DNA of 61,036 nucleotides, taken from assembly GCF_030605225.1 (NCBI RefSeq), contig NZ_JAUWAV010000024.1, positions 1 through 61,036 of the forward strand. Reading direction: 5' to 3'. The notes beneath the pieces were generated by a model. That model saw nothing but the letters and a program-made list of their open reading frames with translations, had not been told where the DNA came from and did not search any database. The position numbers and the translations under genes were made by a program. How positions within the stretch are numbered: position 1 is the first letter of the stretch; every line of letters begins with the position of its first letter. The DNA is from Geoalkalibacter sp. GTDB lineage: Bacteria > Desulfobacterota > Desulfuromonadia > Desulfuromonadales > Geoalkalibacteraceae. Of this stretch, positions 15,036 through 24,322 are shown piece by piece.

Positions 15036-16538
15036 ATGGTGCCAAGCGACGAAACCGCGCGGCCGGTGCTGGTGGTCGGTTCTACCGGCTATATCGGCGG
15101 GCGCCTGATTCCGCGCCTGCTGCGCGAAGGGCAGCGGGTGCGGGCCCTGGCCCGCAGCCTGACCAAGGTGCGGGCGCGCTCCTGGGCGGATAGTCCGGGT
15201 GTGGAACTGGTGCAAGGCGATGTGCTGGATCGTGCGTCTCTTTTGGCGGCCGCGCAAGGTTGCCGGGCGGCCTACTATCTGGTGCACTCCATGAATCCCG
15301 CGACCCGCGACTTTGCCCAAGCTGATCGCAAGGCCGCGGAAAACATGGTCGCCGCCGCCGCGCAGGCGGGGTTGGAGCGTCTCATATATCTCAGCGGCCT
15401 GGGCGAGGAAGAGGCCGGGTTGAGCAAGCATCTGCGCTCTCGCGCCGAAGTTGCCAACATCCTGCGACGCGGCACGACGCCGGTGACGGTGCTGCGCGCC
15501 GCCATGATCATCGGCTCGGGCAGCGCCTCCTTCGAGATTCTGCGCTATCTTGTCGAGCGCCTGCCCGTCATGGTCACTCCGCGCTGGGTCGATACCCCCT
15601 GTCAGCCCATCGCCGTGCGCAATGTCCTGGAATATCTCGTCGGTTGCCTGCGCGCGGAGCACACTCTCGGCGAAACCTTCGACATCGGTCAGCCCGAGGT
15701 GACGACCTACCGCAAGCTGATGGAATGCTACGCCGAGGAAGCGGGCTTGCGCCGTCGCCTGATTTTTCCCGTGCCGGTTCTCACGCCGCGCCTGAGTTCC
15801 TACTGGATTCATCTGGTGACGCCGGTTCCGGCGGCCCTGGCGCGCCCTCTGGCCGAGGGGCTGCGTAATGCCGTCATCTGCCGGGATACGCGCATACGCG
15901 AGCTCATCCCGCAGGAACTTCTCGATGCTCGCCAGGCCATACGCCTTGCCCTGCAGGATTTGCGGCGGCGCGAGGTGGAAAGCTCCTGGACCGATGCCGG
16001 AGTGTTGCCGCCGGCGGAGTGGGGCGCCGAGCACGATCCTGATTGGGCAGGCGGCACGCTCTACGAGGATCGGCGCAGTGTGCTGGTGGATGCGTCGCGG
16101 GAGCGGGTGTGGGAGGCCGTGGCCCGCCTCGGCGGGGAGACCGGCTGGTATTACGCCGATTGGCTGTGGCGTTTGCGCGGCTTTGCCGACCGGCTGGTCG
16201 GCGGAGTCGGTCTGCGCCGCGGCCGGCGCGATCCGGTGGAGATCCTGCCGGGGGATGCCTTGGATTTCTGGAGGGTCGTGGCCGTTGAGCCGGGACGCAG
16301 GCTGTTGTTGGCCGCCGAGATGAAGCTGCCGGGGCGGGCCATGCTGGAGCTCTCTTTGCACCCCGCGCCCAATGATCGCATCGAGTTGCGCCAGATCGCC
16401 CGTTTTGTACCCCGCGGGCTCGGCGGCATTCTCTACTGGTCGCTGGTCACGCCGCTGCATTCCCTGGTGTTTCGCGGCATGTTGCACGGCATTGCCCGTC
16501 AGGCTCGGGCGGGCGTCAAGCCGGTTGCCGGGGAGTGA
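15036..16538 (+). CDS. SDR-family oxidoreductase with DUF2867 domain
   Basis: 500 aa. Residues about 10-290 are an atypical short-chain dehydrogenase: VLVVGSTGYIGGRLIPRLL (GxxGxxG NAD(P) motif), YLVHSMNP, YLSGLGEE. Residues about 330-490 are DUF2867, an SRPBCC-like fold (YEDRRSVLVDASRERVWEAV). This fusion is widespread and uncharacterised, sometimes annotated as nucleoside-diphosphate-sugar epimerase-like. The next gene, 16 bases on, is another SRPBCC protein, which suggests that the two act on the same hydrophobic ligand. Confidence 0.85.
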   Translation: MVPSDETARPVLVVGSTGYIGGRLIPRLLREGQRVRALARSLTKVRARSWADSPGVELVQGDVLDRASLLAAAQGCRAAYYLVHSMNPATRDFAQADRKAAENMVAAAAQAGLERLIYLSGLGEEEAGLSKHLRSRAEVANILRRGTTPVTVLRAAMIIGSGSASFEILRYLVERLPVMVTPRWVDTPCQPIAVRNVLEYLVGCLRAEHTLGETFDIGQPEVTTYRKLMECYAEEAGLRRRLIFPVPVLTPRLSSYWIHLVTPVPAALARPLAEGLRNAVICRDTRIRELIPQELLDARQAIRLALQDLRRREVESSWTDAGVLPPAEWGAEHDPDWAGGTLYEDRRSVLVDASRERVWEAVARLGGETGWYYADWLWRLRGFADRLVGGVGLRRGRRDPVEILPGDALDFWRVVAVEPGRRLLLAAEMKLPGRAMLELSLHPAPNDRIELRQIARFVPRGLGGILYWSLVTPLHSLVFRGMLHGIARQARAGVKPVAGE

Positions 16539-16554
16539 GCCGAAGGGGGCGATC

Positions 16555-17052
16555 ATGAAGCTTCAGCGGCTGTTTTTTCGTCAGCGTCTTCCCGTCACGC
16601 TTGATGAGTGCTGGGCGTTTTTTTCCGATCCGGCGAAACTGCGCGACATCACCCCGGCGTTTCTGGATTTCCGCGTCACCTCGCCCCTGCCGCCGCGCAT
16701 GCACGCGGGCATGATCGTCAGCTATCGCATCCGTCCCGTTGCGGGGCTTTGCCTCAACTGGGTCACGGAAATCACCCAGGTGCGCGAACCCTTTTATTTC
16801 GTCGACGAGCAGCGTTTCGGCCCGTACCGCTTCTGGCATCACCAGCACCATTTCCGGTCCGTCGCGGGGGGCGTGGAAATGGATGACGAGGTGCATTACG
16901 GCCTGCCGCTGGAACTTCCCGGCTCGCTCCTGAACCGCTTTCTGGTGGCGCCGAAACTGGCGCGGATTTTTGAATACCGGCGCGCCGTGCTGGAAGAACG
17001 TTTCGGTCCTTTCGTGGTACCCGCGGAGCCTTCAATCGGCCCCGCGACCTGA
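16555..17052 (+). CDS. SRPBCC-family protein
   Basis: 165 aa. LPVTLDECWAFFSDPAKL, followed by ITPAFLDFRV and FVDEQRFGPYRFWHHQHHF, is the pattern of the polyketide-cyclase-like SRPBCC ligand-binding proteins of the COG4276 type. No catalytic residue can be named. AAGGGGG lies 6 bases before the ATG. It shares a likely transcript with the SDR/DUF2867 gene. Confidence 0.85.
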   Translation: MKLQRLFFRQRLPVTLDECWAFFSDPAKLRDITPAFLDFRVTSPLPPRMHAGMIVSYRIRPVAGLCLNWVTEITQVREPFYFVDEQRFGPYRFWHHQHHFRSVAGGVEMDDEVHYGLPLELPGSLLNRFLVAPKLARIFEYRRAVLEERFGPFVVPAEPSIGPAT

Positions 17053-17098
17053 ATCTCCCCTCAGTCCATTTCTGTATCGAGCCGATGCCTTTCGCTTC

Positions 17099-18022
17099 TC
17101 AATCGAGGGAGATGCGCACCGGCATGCCGCTCTTTTTTTCCAGGGCCAGCCGGACCGCGTCGAAATCCACGCGCATGCCGTTGCCCAAGGCGGCTTTTTG
17201 CCGCAGGACTTCCGCCTGGGGATCGGCCACCACTCCCCGTTCATCGGGATGAACCTCGAGATAGAGATGCCCGCCCCGCAGGCCGACCTTGATGGGCTGA
17301 TAGATGATCTCCACCGGCGTGCCCACCTGGACCCGGTAGAACAGATCACGGATGTGCTCCGGGTAGAGGCGGATGCAGCCGCTGCTGACCTCTCGGCCGA
17401 CGCCGAAGGGCCTGTTCGTGCCGTGCAGACCGATGCGTTTGTCGTTGAGCCCCAACCAGTATTCCCCCAGCGGGTTGTTGGGACCGGGCGGAACCGTGGC
17501 GGGGAGGTAGGGTTTTTCGGCGCGCACCGAGGGTGGCGGCGTCCAGGTGGGGTCCTTGGCGCGATTGACGACCCGGAAGTTGCCCAGGGGAGTTTCCCGC
17601 CCCTCCCGACCGATGCCGATGGGGTAGAAACGCACGAGGGTGTCGGCGCCTTCGCGCCAGAGGTAATAGAGGCGTTTTTCCGCGAGGTTGATCACGATGC
17701 CGGGGCGCGTTTGGGGGACGATGGCGATGTGGGGCAGCACCAGTTGCGCGCCGGCGGGAGGCAGCCAGGGGTCGATGTCGGGATTTGCCTGCACCAGGGA
17801 TTCATAGCCGACCCCGGCGCGCCAGGCGAGTTCAATCAGATCTTCGCCCACGCCGATGACGTAGGTGCGCGCCGAGCCGACCACGGGGGCGGGTCCCTGG
17901 CCGGTGATGAGGGATTCCTCGCGCGAACGGGGTTGCCAGGCAAAAGCGGTGCAGGCCCAGGCCAGTACGAGCGCCGCAAGGATGGTTGCGCGAAACACAG
18001 GGTGGTTGTTCAGTGATGGCAT
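17099..18022 (-). CDS. L,D-transpeptidase (YkuD) with LysM
   Basis: 307 aa, exported (signal peptide 1-28, ending TAFA). A LysM-like module (TYVIGVGEDLIELAWRAGV, about 53-100) is followed by the YkuD catalytic domain with GLHGTNRP (H200) and SSGCIRLY (C216). It makes 3-3 cross-links or joins lipoproteins to peptidoglycan; the alanine-rich lipoprotein at 14672, which ends in Lys-Lys, is a conceivable substrate. A C-terminal tail of about 70 residues follows. Its start is 15 bases after the antiporter stop, so the two are probably one transcript. Confidence 0.92.
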   Translation of the reverse strand: MPSLNNHPVFRATILAALVLAWACTAFAWQPRSREESLITGQGPAPVVGSARTYVIGVGEDLIELAWRAGVGYESLVQANPDIDPWLPPAGAQLVLPHIAIVPQTRPGIVINLAEKRLYYLWREGADTLVRFYPIGIGREGRETPLGNFRVVNRAKDPTWTPPPSVRAEKPYLPATVPPGPNNPLGEYWLGLNDKRIGLHGTNRPFGVGREVSSGCIRLYPEHIRDLFYRVQVGTPVEIIYQPIKVGLRGGHLYLEVHPDERGVVADPQAEVLRQKAALGNGMRVDFDAVRLALEKKSGMPVRISLD

Positions 18023-18037
18023 GGCTGACTCATTGGT

Positions 18038-20182
18038 TCAGGGTTGTTGACAACGCGCGGAGCGCAGGGATTCCAGACTGCCGACCACGACCAGGACATC
18101 CCCGGCGCGCAAAATCTCGCTGGGGGAAGGCGAGGTGATCTTTTCCTGGCCACGACGAATACCGATGATGGTGATGCCGCAGCGCCCGCGCAGATCCAGT
18201 TCGGCGAGGCTGCGACCGATCCAGGGAGATTCGGGCTCAAGGGGGACTTCTTCTATGCGAAAGGCGCCGCCGCTTTGGGCGTCCAGGGTCTCGCGCTCCT
18301 CCAGCAGGCGCGCCGCCTGCTCCAGGCTTTCGCGGGAGCCGAGCAAAACCAGGCGATCCGCCGCCATGAGAAGAAAATCCGGCCCCGGGTCGAAATGGCT
18401 GCGTCCGGCGCGATCCACCGCGATAATGCTTACCCCGGTACGGGCGCGCAGGTCAAGATCCCGGATGTGCATGCCGACGGCGCGCGCTCCGGGGCGCAGG
18501 CGCACCTCCCCCAAGGTGACCGGCCAGGGGATGCCGGCGGAAATGGTCTCGGCGGAGGTGGTGAGATAATCGACGGCCTGCTCGGCGGCATCGACGAAAG
18601 GCCAGAGCACCTTGTCGGCCCCGGCCTCGCGATACATCTTGGCTTCATCGGGGGCGTGGGCGGTGAGAACGACCTTGCCGGAGAAGCCGTGGGCGCGCAA
18701 GGCCTTAAGTAGGGTCAGATTGGCTTCGCGGCCGGGCGTGGCATTGACCACCCATTGGGTTGAATGCAGGGGCAGATGCTCGAGAATCTCCGGATCCTCG
18801 GCATCTCCGTAGCGTACCGGCAGACCCTGGCGGCGGCATTCGGAGACGATCTGCGGGTCGAAGTCGACGCCCAGCACCTTGATTTTGCGCGCCAGCAGAT
18901 TGGCGGCGATATTGCGTCCGTAGCGGCCCAGTCCAAAGAGAATCACATCGGCGTCCTCACTGCGTTCGCTGCTGTCCTCGTCGCGCTCGCGATGCGGGAT
19001 GCGCCGCTCGAAGATGCCGAGAAAGGGCGAGAGACGCTCATAGAGCTGATGGCTGTAGATGATCATGTAGGTGGACAAACCGATGGTGATGAGACCGACC
19101 AGGGTGACCAGGCCCATGGTCTCCTGATCGATGTGGCCGAGACTCAGGCCCAGGGCGGCAAGAATCAAAGAGAATTCGCTAATCTGCGCCACCGTGAGGC
19201 CGGCGAGAAACCCGGTGCGCTTGCGATAGCCCATGAGGCCCATGATGATCATGACGATCATGGGGTTGCCGATGAGCACGAACAGGGAAAAAATCAGGGC
19301 GGCGCCCAACTGCGCGCCCAGCAGCGAAAGATCGAGTTGGGAGCCGAGGTTGATGAAGAAGAACAGCAGGAGAAAGTCCCGCAGGCTCACCAGGCGCGAG
19401 CTGATGGCTTCGCGGTAGGGCGTGGTGGCCAGGGAAATGCCGGCGAGAAAGGCCCCGACTTCCTTGCTGAAGCCGAGGAATTCGCCGCCGGTGGCGAGCA
19501 GCACCGCCCAAGCGATGGAAAAGAGCAGCAGCAGTTCCTGGGAGCGGGCCACCTGATCCATGAGCCGAGGCAGGACGAAGCGCATCAACAGGCCCAGGGC
19601 GGCAAGCAGGACCACGCCCTTGACGATGACTCCGAGACTGGCCATTAGCAGGCTGTCCGCTTCGCCGCCGGCGCCGATGGCGGTGAGCAGGATCATCGCC
19701 AGCACCACGGCGATGTCCTGCACGATGAGAAAGCCGATGGCGATGCGGCCGTGCAGCGAATCGATCTCGCGCTTGTCCGAAAGCAGCTTGACGATGATGA
19801 TGGTGCTGGAGAAGGTCAGGGCGACGGCGACATAAAGAGCGCCGATGGGGCTCATGCCCAGGGCGAGGGCGATGAGAAAGCCGAACACCGAAGTGAAGAG
19901 CACCTGGCCCAACCCCGTGGCCAGGGCCACCGGCCCCATGGTGCGGATCAGGTGCAGATCGAGCTTGAGGCCGACGACGAAGAGCAGAATGGCGATGCCC
20001 ATTTCCGCCAGCAGGTGCAACTGCTCATGCGAGGCGACCAGGTTGAGGCCCGAGGGTCCCACCAGGATGCCCACGGCGATGAAGGCGACGATCAGGGGCT
20101 GCTTGAGTCGGGTGGCGAGAAATCCCAGGGCGGCGCTGATGCCGAGGATCAGGGCCATTTCGGTGAAGATGTGTTGCGTCAT
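18038..20182 (-). CDS. Kef-type cation:proton antiporter with RCK domains
   Basis: 714 aa. Twelve or so membrane helices (residues 1-385) form a CPA2/Na_H_Exchanger domain (FIAVGILVGPSGLNLV, FSSTIIIVKLLSDKREID, GFSKEVGAFLAGISLA). A TrkA-N Rossmann domain follows (VILFGLGRYGRNIAANLL, about 415-430), then two TrkA-C domains ending near 710. Such proteins exchange K or Na for protons under nucleotide or other ligand control. The ATG at 20182 is chosen because the first helix starts right after it; upstream frame content is not conserved. It is divergent from ndk. Confidence 0.92.
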   Translation of the reverse strand: MTQHIFTEMALILGISAALGFLATRLKQPLIVAFIAVGILVGPSGLNLVASHEQLHLLAEMGIAILLFVVGLKLDLHLIRTMGPVALATGLGQVLFTSVFGFLIALALGMSPIGALYVAVALTFSSTIIIVKLLSDKREIDSLHGRIAIGFLIVQDIAVVLAMILLTAIGAGGEADSLLMASLGVIVKGVVLLAALGLLMRFVLPRLMDQVARSQELLLLFSIAWAVLLATGGEFLGFSKEVGAFLAGISLATTPYREAISSRLVSLRDFLLLFFFINLGSQLDLSLLGAQLGAALIFSLFVLIGNPMIVMIIMGLMGYRKRTGFLAGLTVAQISEFSLILAALGLSLGHIDQETMGLVTLVGLITIGLSTYMIIYSHQLYERLSPFLGIFERRIPHRERDEDSSERSEDADVILFGLGRYGRNIAANLLARKIKVLGVDFDPQIVSECRRQGLPVRYGDAEDPEILEHLPLHSTQWVVNATPGREANLTLLKALRAHGFSGKVVLTAHAPDEAKMYREAGADKVLWPFVDAAEQAVDYLTTSAETISAGIPWPVTLGEVRLRPGARAVGMHIRDLDLRARTGVSIIAVDRAGRSHFDPGPDFLLMAADRLVLLGSRESLEQAARLLEERETLDAQSGGAFRIEEVPLEPESPWIGRSLAELDLRGRCGITIIGIRRGQEKITSPSPSEILRAGDVLVVVGSLESLRSARCQQP

Positions 20183-20251
20183 GTCTCGGCCGATGTCCTT
20201 GTCCGGCGCCGCCCTTCGGTTGAAGGCGCGCGCGGAGGCGGGGATAAAATC

Positions 20252-20280
20252 TTGACACCGCCGCTGGGCGGTGATACAAA
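20252..20280 (+). promoter_or_regulatory. Sigma70 promoter for ndk with palindromic spacer
   Basis: TTGACA at 20252 and TACAAA at 20275, spacing 17. The spacer holds the inverted repeat CACCGCC/GGCGGTG (20256-20273), which may bind a regulator or only be chance in GC-rich DNA. The start codon is 65 bases downstream. Confidence 0.6.
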
Positions 20281-20345
20281 ACGTCGAATTTTTCGAACCC
20301 TTTATACTACTGACTCTGCCGACAAATTCAAGGAGTATCGCCGTC

Positions 20346-20762
20346 ATGGAAAGAACTTTTGCGATTATCAAACCCGATGCTTTTGCCGCCGGTCATGCCG
20401 GCAAGATCCTGGCCCGCATCTATGCCGAAGGGTTCAAGGTCGTCGGTCTGAAAAAGCTCTACATGAGCAAGGTTGAAGCGGAAGGTTTTTACTACGTGCA
20501 CAAGGAGCGCCCCTTTTTCGGCGAACTGACCGATTTCATGAGCAGCGGCCCCTGCGTGGTCATGGTGCTCGAGGCTCCCGGCGCCATCAAGAAGTGGCGC
20601 GATCTGATGGGCGCCACCGACCCCGCCAAGGCCGATGCCGGCACGCTGCGCAAGGAATTCGGCACCTCCATCGGCGAAAACGCCACCCACGGCTCCGACG
20701 CGCCGGAAACGGCCGCCTTCGAGATCCCCTACTTTTTCTCCGGTCTCGAGCTGCTGGGCTGA
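20346..20762 (+). CDS. ndk: Nucleoside-diphosphate kinase
   Basis: 138 aa, equalises NTP and dNTP pools by a phospho-histidine mechanism. [15 protein letters not shown] at the start, active-site H115 in [11 protein letters not shown], and [14 protein letters not shown] at the end. Length fits the family (137-143). A strong terminator follows before rlmN. Confidence 0.98.
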   Translation: MERTFAIIKPDAFAAGHAGKILARIYAEGFKVVGLKKLYMSKVEAEGFYYVHKERPFFGELTDFMSSGPCVVMVLEAPGAIKKWRDLMGATDPAKADAGTLRKEFGTSIGENATHGSDAPETAAFEIPYFFSGLELLG

Positions 20763-20800
20763 TTTGTCAAGTTTTTCCAAAAGTTAAACCTTGTGAAGCC

Positions 20801-20837
20801 ATAGCCCTTTGGGTACAATCCCGAAGGGCTATTTTTC
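20801..20837 (+). terminator. Terminator between ndk and rlmN
   Basis: Thirteen-base stem ATAGCCCTTTGGG/CCCGAAGGGCTAT with one T-G pair and loop TACAAT, then TTTTT. It ends 15 bases before the rlmN start, so rlmN needs read-through or a promoter overlapping this element. Confidence 0.88.
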
Positions 20838-20852
20838 TGGGTGCCCCTGCTG

Positions 20853-21896
20853 ATGTCCGAGTCCAAAGTCGATCTGAAAAATCTCGATCTCGATGCGCTC
20901 ACCACATTTCTCGAAGGGTTGGGCAAGGAGCGCTTTCGCGCCCGCCAGATGTTTCGCTGGATGTATCGTCAGGGGGTGAGCGACTTTGCGCGGATGACGG
21001 ATCTCTCCAAGGAATTCCGGCAACAGTTGGAAACGCGCGCCTATGTGTCGCGCCTTGTCCCCGAGGCGCTGGAGGTCAGTCGCGACGGCACCCGCAAGTA
21101 TCTGTTGCGGCTCGCCGACGGCCAGACCGTGGAGAGCGTGCGTATCCCCATGGATGAGGGGCGCAGCACCCTGTGCATCTCCACTCAGGTGGGTTGCGCC
21201 ATGCAGTGCGAATTCTGCCTGACCGGCACCTTCGGGTTGATGCGCAACCTCACGCCGGGAGAGATCGTCAACCAGGTCTGCGCGGCGCTGGTCGACGGTC
21301 CGGTGAACAATATCGTGCTCATGGGCATGGGCGAGCCCCTGCATAATCTGGACAACGTGGTGACGGCGCTGCGCATTTTCCAGGCCGAGGACGGCTTGAA
21401 CTACGGACCGCGCAAGGTCACCCTGTCCACCTGCGGGCTGGTGCCGGAAATGGCGGAGCTCGGGCGGCGCGTCCGGGTCAATCTGGCGGTGTCCCTCAAT
21501 GCGACCACGGACGAGGTGCGCGACCGGCTCATGCCCATCAATCGTCGTTATCCCCTGGCCCAGTTGATGGAGGCCTGCCGGACCTTTCCCCTGCAGCCGC
21601 GCCAGCGCATCACCTTTGAGTACATCGTCATTCGCGACGTCAACGATTCGCCCGCCGACGCCAAACGGCTGGTCAAGCTGCTGCACGGCATCAAGGCCAA
21701 GGTCAACCTGATCCCCTTCAACGAGCATGAGGGATCGCCGTGGCGGGCGCCGACGGCCGAGGCCATGGACGCCTTCCAGACCTATCTGTTGAGCCGCAAC
21801 ATCGTCGCCATCCGTCGTGCCGGCAAGGGCGCCGATATTTCGGCGGCCTGCGGTCAGCTCAAAGGGCGTCTGGAAAAAATACAAACGGATACCTAG
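20853..21896 (+). CDS. rlmN: 23S rRNA/tRNA adenine-C2 methyltransferase
   Basis: 347 aa radical-SAM enzyme that methylates A2503 of 23S rRNA and A37 of some tRNAs. The cluster motif CAMQCEFC gives C115, C119 and C122; the two mechanistic cysteines are C108 (STLCIS) and C333 (ISAACGQL). MGMGEPLHN and LSTCGLVP are also conserved. The ATG at 20853 is used; a GTG 12 bases earlier is possible. It probably leads the long run of genes up to 27368. Confidence 0.97.
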   Translation: MSESKVDLKNLDLDALTTFLEGLGKERFRARQMFRWMYRQGVSDFARMTDLSKEFRQQLETRAYVSRLVPEALEVSRDGTRKYLLRLADGQTVESVRIPMDEGRSTLCISTQVGCAMQCEFCLTGTFGLMRNLTPGEIVNQVCAALVDGPVNNIVLMGMGEPLHNLDNVVTALRIFQAEDGLNYGPRKVTLSTCGLVPEMAELGRRVRVNLAVSLNATTDEVRDRLMPINRRYPLAQLMEACRTFPLQPRQRITFEYIVIRDVNDSPADAKRLVKLLHGIKAKVNLIPFNEHEGSPWRAPTAEAMDAFQTYLLSRNIVAIRRAGKGADISAACGQLKGRLEKIQTDT

Positions 21897-21920
21897 ACAT
21901 CTCGTGGAGGATTTCAGCTC

Positions 21921-22784
21921 ATGTCTCAACCAGTGATCGGCGTCATCGGCGGCAGCGGCCTCTATCAGATGGACGAGTTGACGGAGGTGCGTGAAGTGCG
22001 GATCGACACGCCCTTCGGGGCTCCTTCCGATGCCTACATCACCGGCATGCTCGGCGGAGTGAAGATGGTGTTTCTGCCGCGTCACGGGCGCGGTCATCGC
22101 TTTTTGCCCTCCGAGGTCAACTACCGCGCCAATATCTACGGCATGAAAACCCTAGGCGTGGAGCGCATCATCTCCGTGTCGGCGGTGGGCAGCATGAAGG
22201 AAGAGATCGTGCCCGGCCACATCGTCATCCCCGATCAATTTTTCGATCGCACTCAGGGCAAGCGCGCCTCGACATTTTTCGGTCACGGGGTGGTCGGCCA
22301 CGTGCAGTTCGCCGACCCGGTGTGCGCCGACCTGGCTCAGGTTCTTTACGCCGCCGCGGGCGAGGCGGGCGCGGTCGTTCATCGCGGCGGTACCTATCTG
22401 TGCATCGAGGGGCCAAATTTCTCGACCCGCGCCGAATCGAACATTTATCGCGGCTGGGGAGTGGACATCATCGGCATGACCAATATTCCCGAGGCGCGGC
22501 TGGCGCGGGAAGCCGAAATCTGCTATGCCACCGTCGCCCTGGCCACCGACTACGACTGCTGGCATCACGAGCACGAGGATGTCTCGGTGGAGGCGGTCAT
22601 CGCCATCATCCAGAAAAATGTCGCCATGGCACGCGGCATCATTCGCGCCGCCGCCAAACAATTGGGCGAGGTGCGCCGTTGCGCTTGCGGCTCCGCGCTG
22701 CAGTTCGCCATCATGACCGACAAGAGCCTGATCCCCGAGCAGACCCGCAAGGATCTGGCGCCGATCCTCGGCAAATACCTTTAA
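21921..22784 (+). CDS. mtnP: S-methyl-5'-thioadenosine phosphorylase
   Basis: 287 aa, trimeric PNP family. It splits methylthioadenosine into adenine and methylthioribose-1-phosphate for salvage. GVIGGSGLYQM, FLPRHGRGHRFLPSEVNYRA, IEGPNFSTRAES, GMTNIPEARLAREAEI and ATDYDCWHHEHEDVSVE are all characteristic; the two Asp residues of ATDYDCW select 6-amino purines. GGAGG lies before the ATG. Confidence 0.94.
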   Translation: MSQPVIGVIGGSGLYQMDELTEVREVRIDTPFGAPSDAYITGMLGGVKMVFLPRHGRGHRFLPSEVNYRANIYGMKTLGVERIISVSAVGSMKEEIVPGHIVIPDQFFDRTQGKRASTFFGHGVVGHVQFADPVCADLAQVLYAAAGEAGAVVHRGGTYLCIEGPNFSTRAESNIYRGWGVDIIGMTNIPEARLAREAEICYATVALATDYDCWHHEHEDVSVEAVIAIIQKNVAMARGIIRAAAKQLGEVRRCACGSALQFAIMTDKSLIPEQTRKDLAPILGKYL

Positions 22785-22795
22785 GCAACGCATCG

Positions 22796-22820
22796 GCCAG
22801 GGCGCACGTCGGTGCGCCCC
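22796..22820. repeat. REP-like palindrome between mtnP and the PfkB gene
   Basis: GGGCGCAC/GGTGCGCCC with a three-base loop, followed by CTATTATCG. GC-rich hairpins of this exact sort are scattered between genes in many genomes. There is no T tract, so it is not a typical terminator. Confidence 0.5.
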
Positions 22821-22841
22821 TATTATCGCAGGAATTTATAA

Positions 22842-23759
22842 ATGAGCATTCTGGTTGTCGGTTCGGTGGCGTTTGATTCGGTGGAAACTCCCTTCGGCAA
22901 GGCGGATGAGGTGCTGGGCGGCTCGGCCACCTATTTTTCCACCTCGGCCAGCTTTTTCACCGAGGTGGACTTGGTGGCGGTGGTGGGAGAGGATTTTCCG
23001 GCGGAGCATGTGCGGTTTCTCGAAGGGCGCAACATCAACCTGGCCGGCCTGCAGACCGCGCCCGGCGCCACCTTTCGCTGGAAAGGCCGCTACGAATACG
23101 ATCTCAACGAGGCCCACACCCTGGAAACCCGCCTCAATGTTTTCGAATCGTTCCGCCCCAAGTTGCCGGCTGGTTTTGAAGACGCGCGCTATGTGTTTCT
23201 CGCCAATATCGATCCCGAATTGCAACTCGAGGTTCTGCGCCAGGTGAAAAAACCCAAACTGGTCGCTTGTGATACCATGAACTTTTGGATCGGCGGCAAG
23301 CGCGAGGCGCTGAAAAAGACCCTCGCCCATGTCGATCTGCTGATCATCAACGATGCCGAAACTCGTCAGTTGGCCGAGGAGCCCAATCTGGTCAAGGCCG
23401 CCCGGATCATTCGCGACCTGGGCCCGCGCACCCTGGTGGTCAAGCGCGGCGAGTACGGCGTGATCATGTTTCGCGACGATTCGATTTTCGCCGCGCCGGC
23501 CTATCCCCTGGAAGCGGTGTTCGATCCGACGGGAGCCGGCGACACCTTCGCCGGCGGCTTCATGGGCTATCTCGCGGCGACGGATGATCTCTCCGAGACC
23601 AATGTGCGCCAGGCCATCGTCTTTGGCAGCGTGATGGCCTCCTTTACCGTCGAGCGGTTCAGTCTGGAGCGGCTCAAGACGCTGGAAAACGAGGAAATCC
23701 GCACCCGTTTTCGCCGCTTCAAGCAGTTGACGCATTTCGACGATCTGCGAGAGGCCTAG
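22842..23759 (+). CDS. PfkB-family carbohydrate/nucleoside kinase
   Basis: 305 aa ribokinase-like kinase. VVGSVAFDSVETPFGKADEV, then GGSATYFSTSA (first PfkB signature), and FDPTGAGDTFAGGFMGYL (second signature with the anion hole and catalytic Asp). Members directly downstream of mtnP are common in this group; the substrate may be a nucleoside or methylthioribose-like sugar, but the sequence does not decide. Stop and next start are 9 bases apart. Confidence 0.9.
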   Translation: MSILVVGSVAFDSVETPFGKADEVLGGSATYFSTSASFFTEVDLVAVVGEDFPAEHVRFLEGRNINLAGLQTAPGATFRWKGRYEYDLNEAHTLETRLNVFESFRPKLPAGFEDARYVFLANIDPELQLEVLRQVKKPKLVACDTMNFWIGGKREALKKTLAHVDLLIINDAETRQLAEEPNLVKAARIIRDLGPRTLVVKRGEYGVIMFRDDSIFAAPAYPLEAVFDPTGAGDTFAGGFMGYLAATDDLSETNVRQAIVFGSVMASFTVERFSLERLKTLENEEIRTRFRRFKQLTHFDDLREA

Positions 23760-23768
23760 CCGACGATC

Positions 23769-24311
23769 ATGTTTGCTCTCGAGCCCGAACGCACCTGCCT
23801 TGATGTCGCCGTTGGGCAGGTCGTGCGTCTGCTGCGCTCGAGCAACCCGGTGCAGGTGGCGCTCAGCGGCTTTCCCGGCCAGCGCGCCGGGGCCTTTCTG
23901 TGCATCGTCCGCGCCGCCGCCGGGCTCGATGTTTTCGTTGCGCTGGAGTTGCTCGATTCGCGCCGCCTGGTTTTCTATCGGGGCGAAGTCCAGGGAGCCG
24001 TGGTTCAAGATGTCGACGAACTGGTGGAAGAGGGCTTGGCGTTCGTCGAGGCCATGGGTTTTTTGATGGCCGATCTGGAAATGGACGGCCTGTCGCTTCC
24101 CCAGCGCGAGGAATTTTGGGATCTGCTGCCTCTGTGCACCGGCCGGGTCGCGGGAGCGCCGGGTCTTTCTTTGGGTGCGGTTCCCGGAGGGTCGACGATG
24201 CGTCACGAGGCTGCCGAAAGGATTTCGCAAAACCCTTTGCCGCGCGAGGATATTGAGGCGCGTCGACGTCGCTTGCTCGACAACCTCGGTCGAATCCTGG
24301 CGGCATTTTAG
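23769..24311 (+). CDS. Hypothetical protein, 180 aa
   Basis: I do not recognise a family. There is no signal peptide and no membrane helix. The first 120 residues alternate short beta-like and helical stretches (RAGAFLCIVRAAAGLDVFVALELLD, then YRGEVQGAVVQDVDELVEEG), and the last 35 form a basic helix (RRRRLLDNLGRILAAF). It sits tightly between the PfkB kinase (9 bases) and a lipoprotein gene (11 bases), so it is probably translated. Confidence 0.65.
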   Translation: MFALEPERTCLDVAVGQVVRLLRSSNPVQVALSGFPGQRAGAFLCIVRAAAGLDVFVALELLDSRRLVFYRGEVQGAVVQDVDELVEEGLAFVEAMGFLMADLEMDGLSLPQREEFWDLLPLCTGRVAGAPGLSLGAVPGGSTMRHEAAERISQNPLPREDIEARRRRLLDNLGRILAAF

Positions 24312-24322
24312 GAGGCTTGAGC

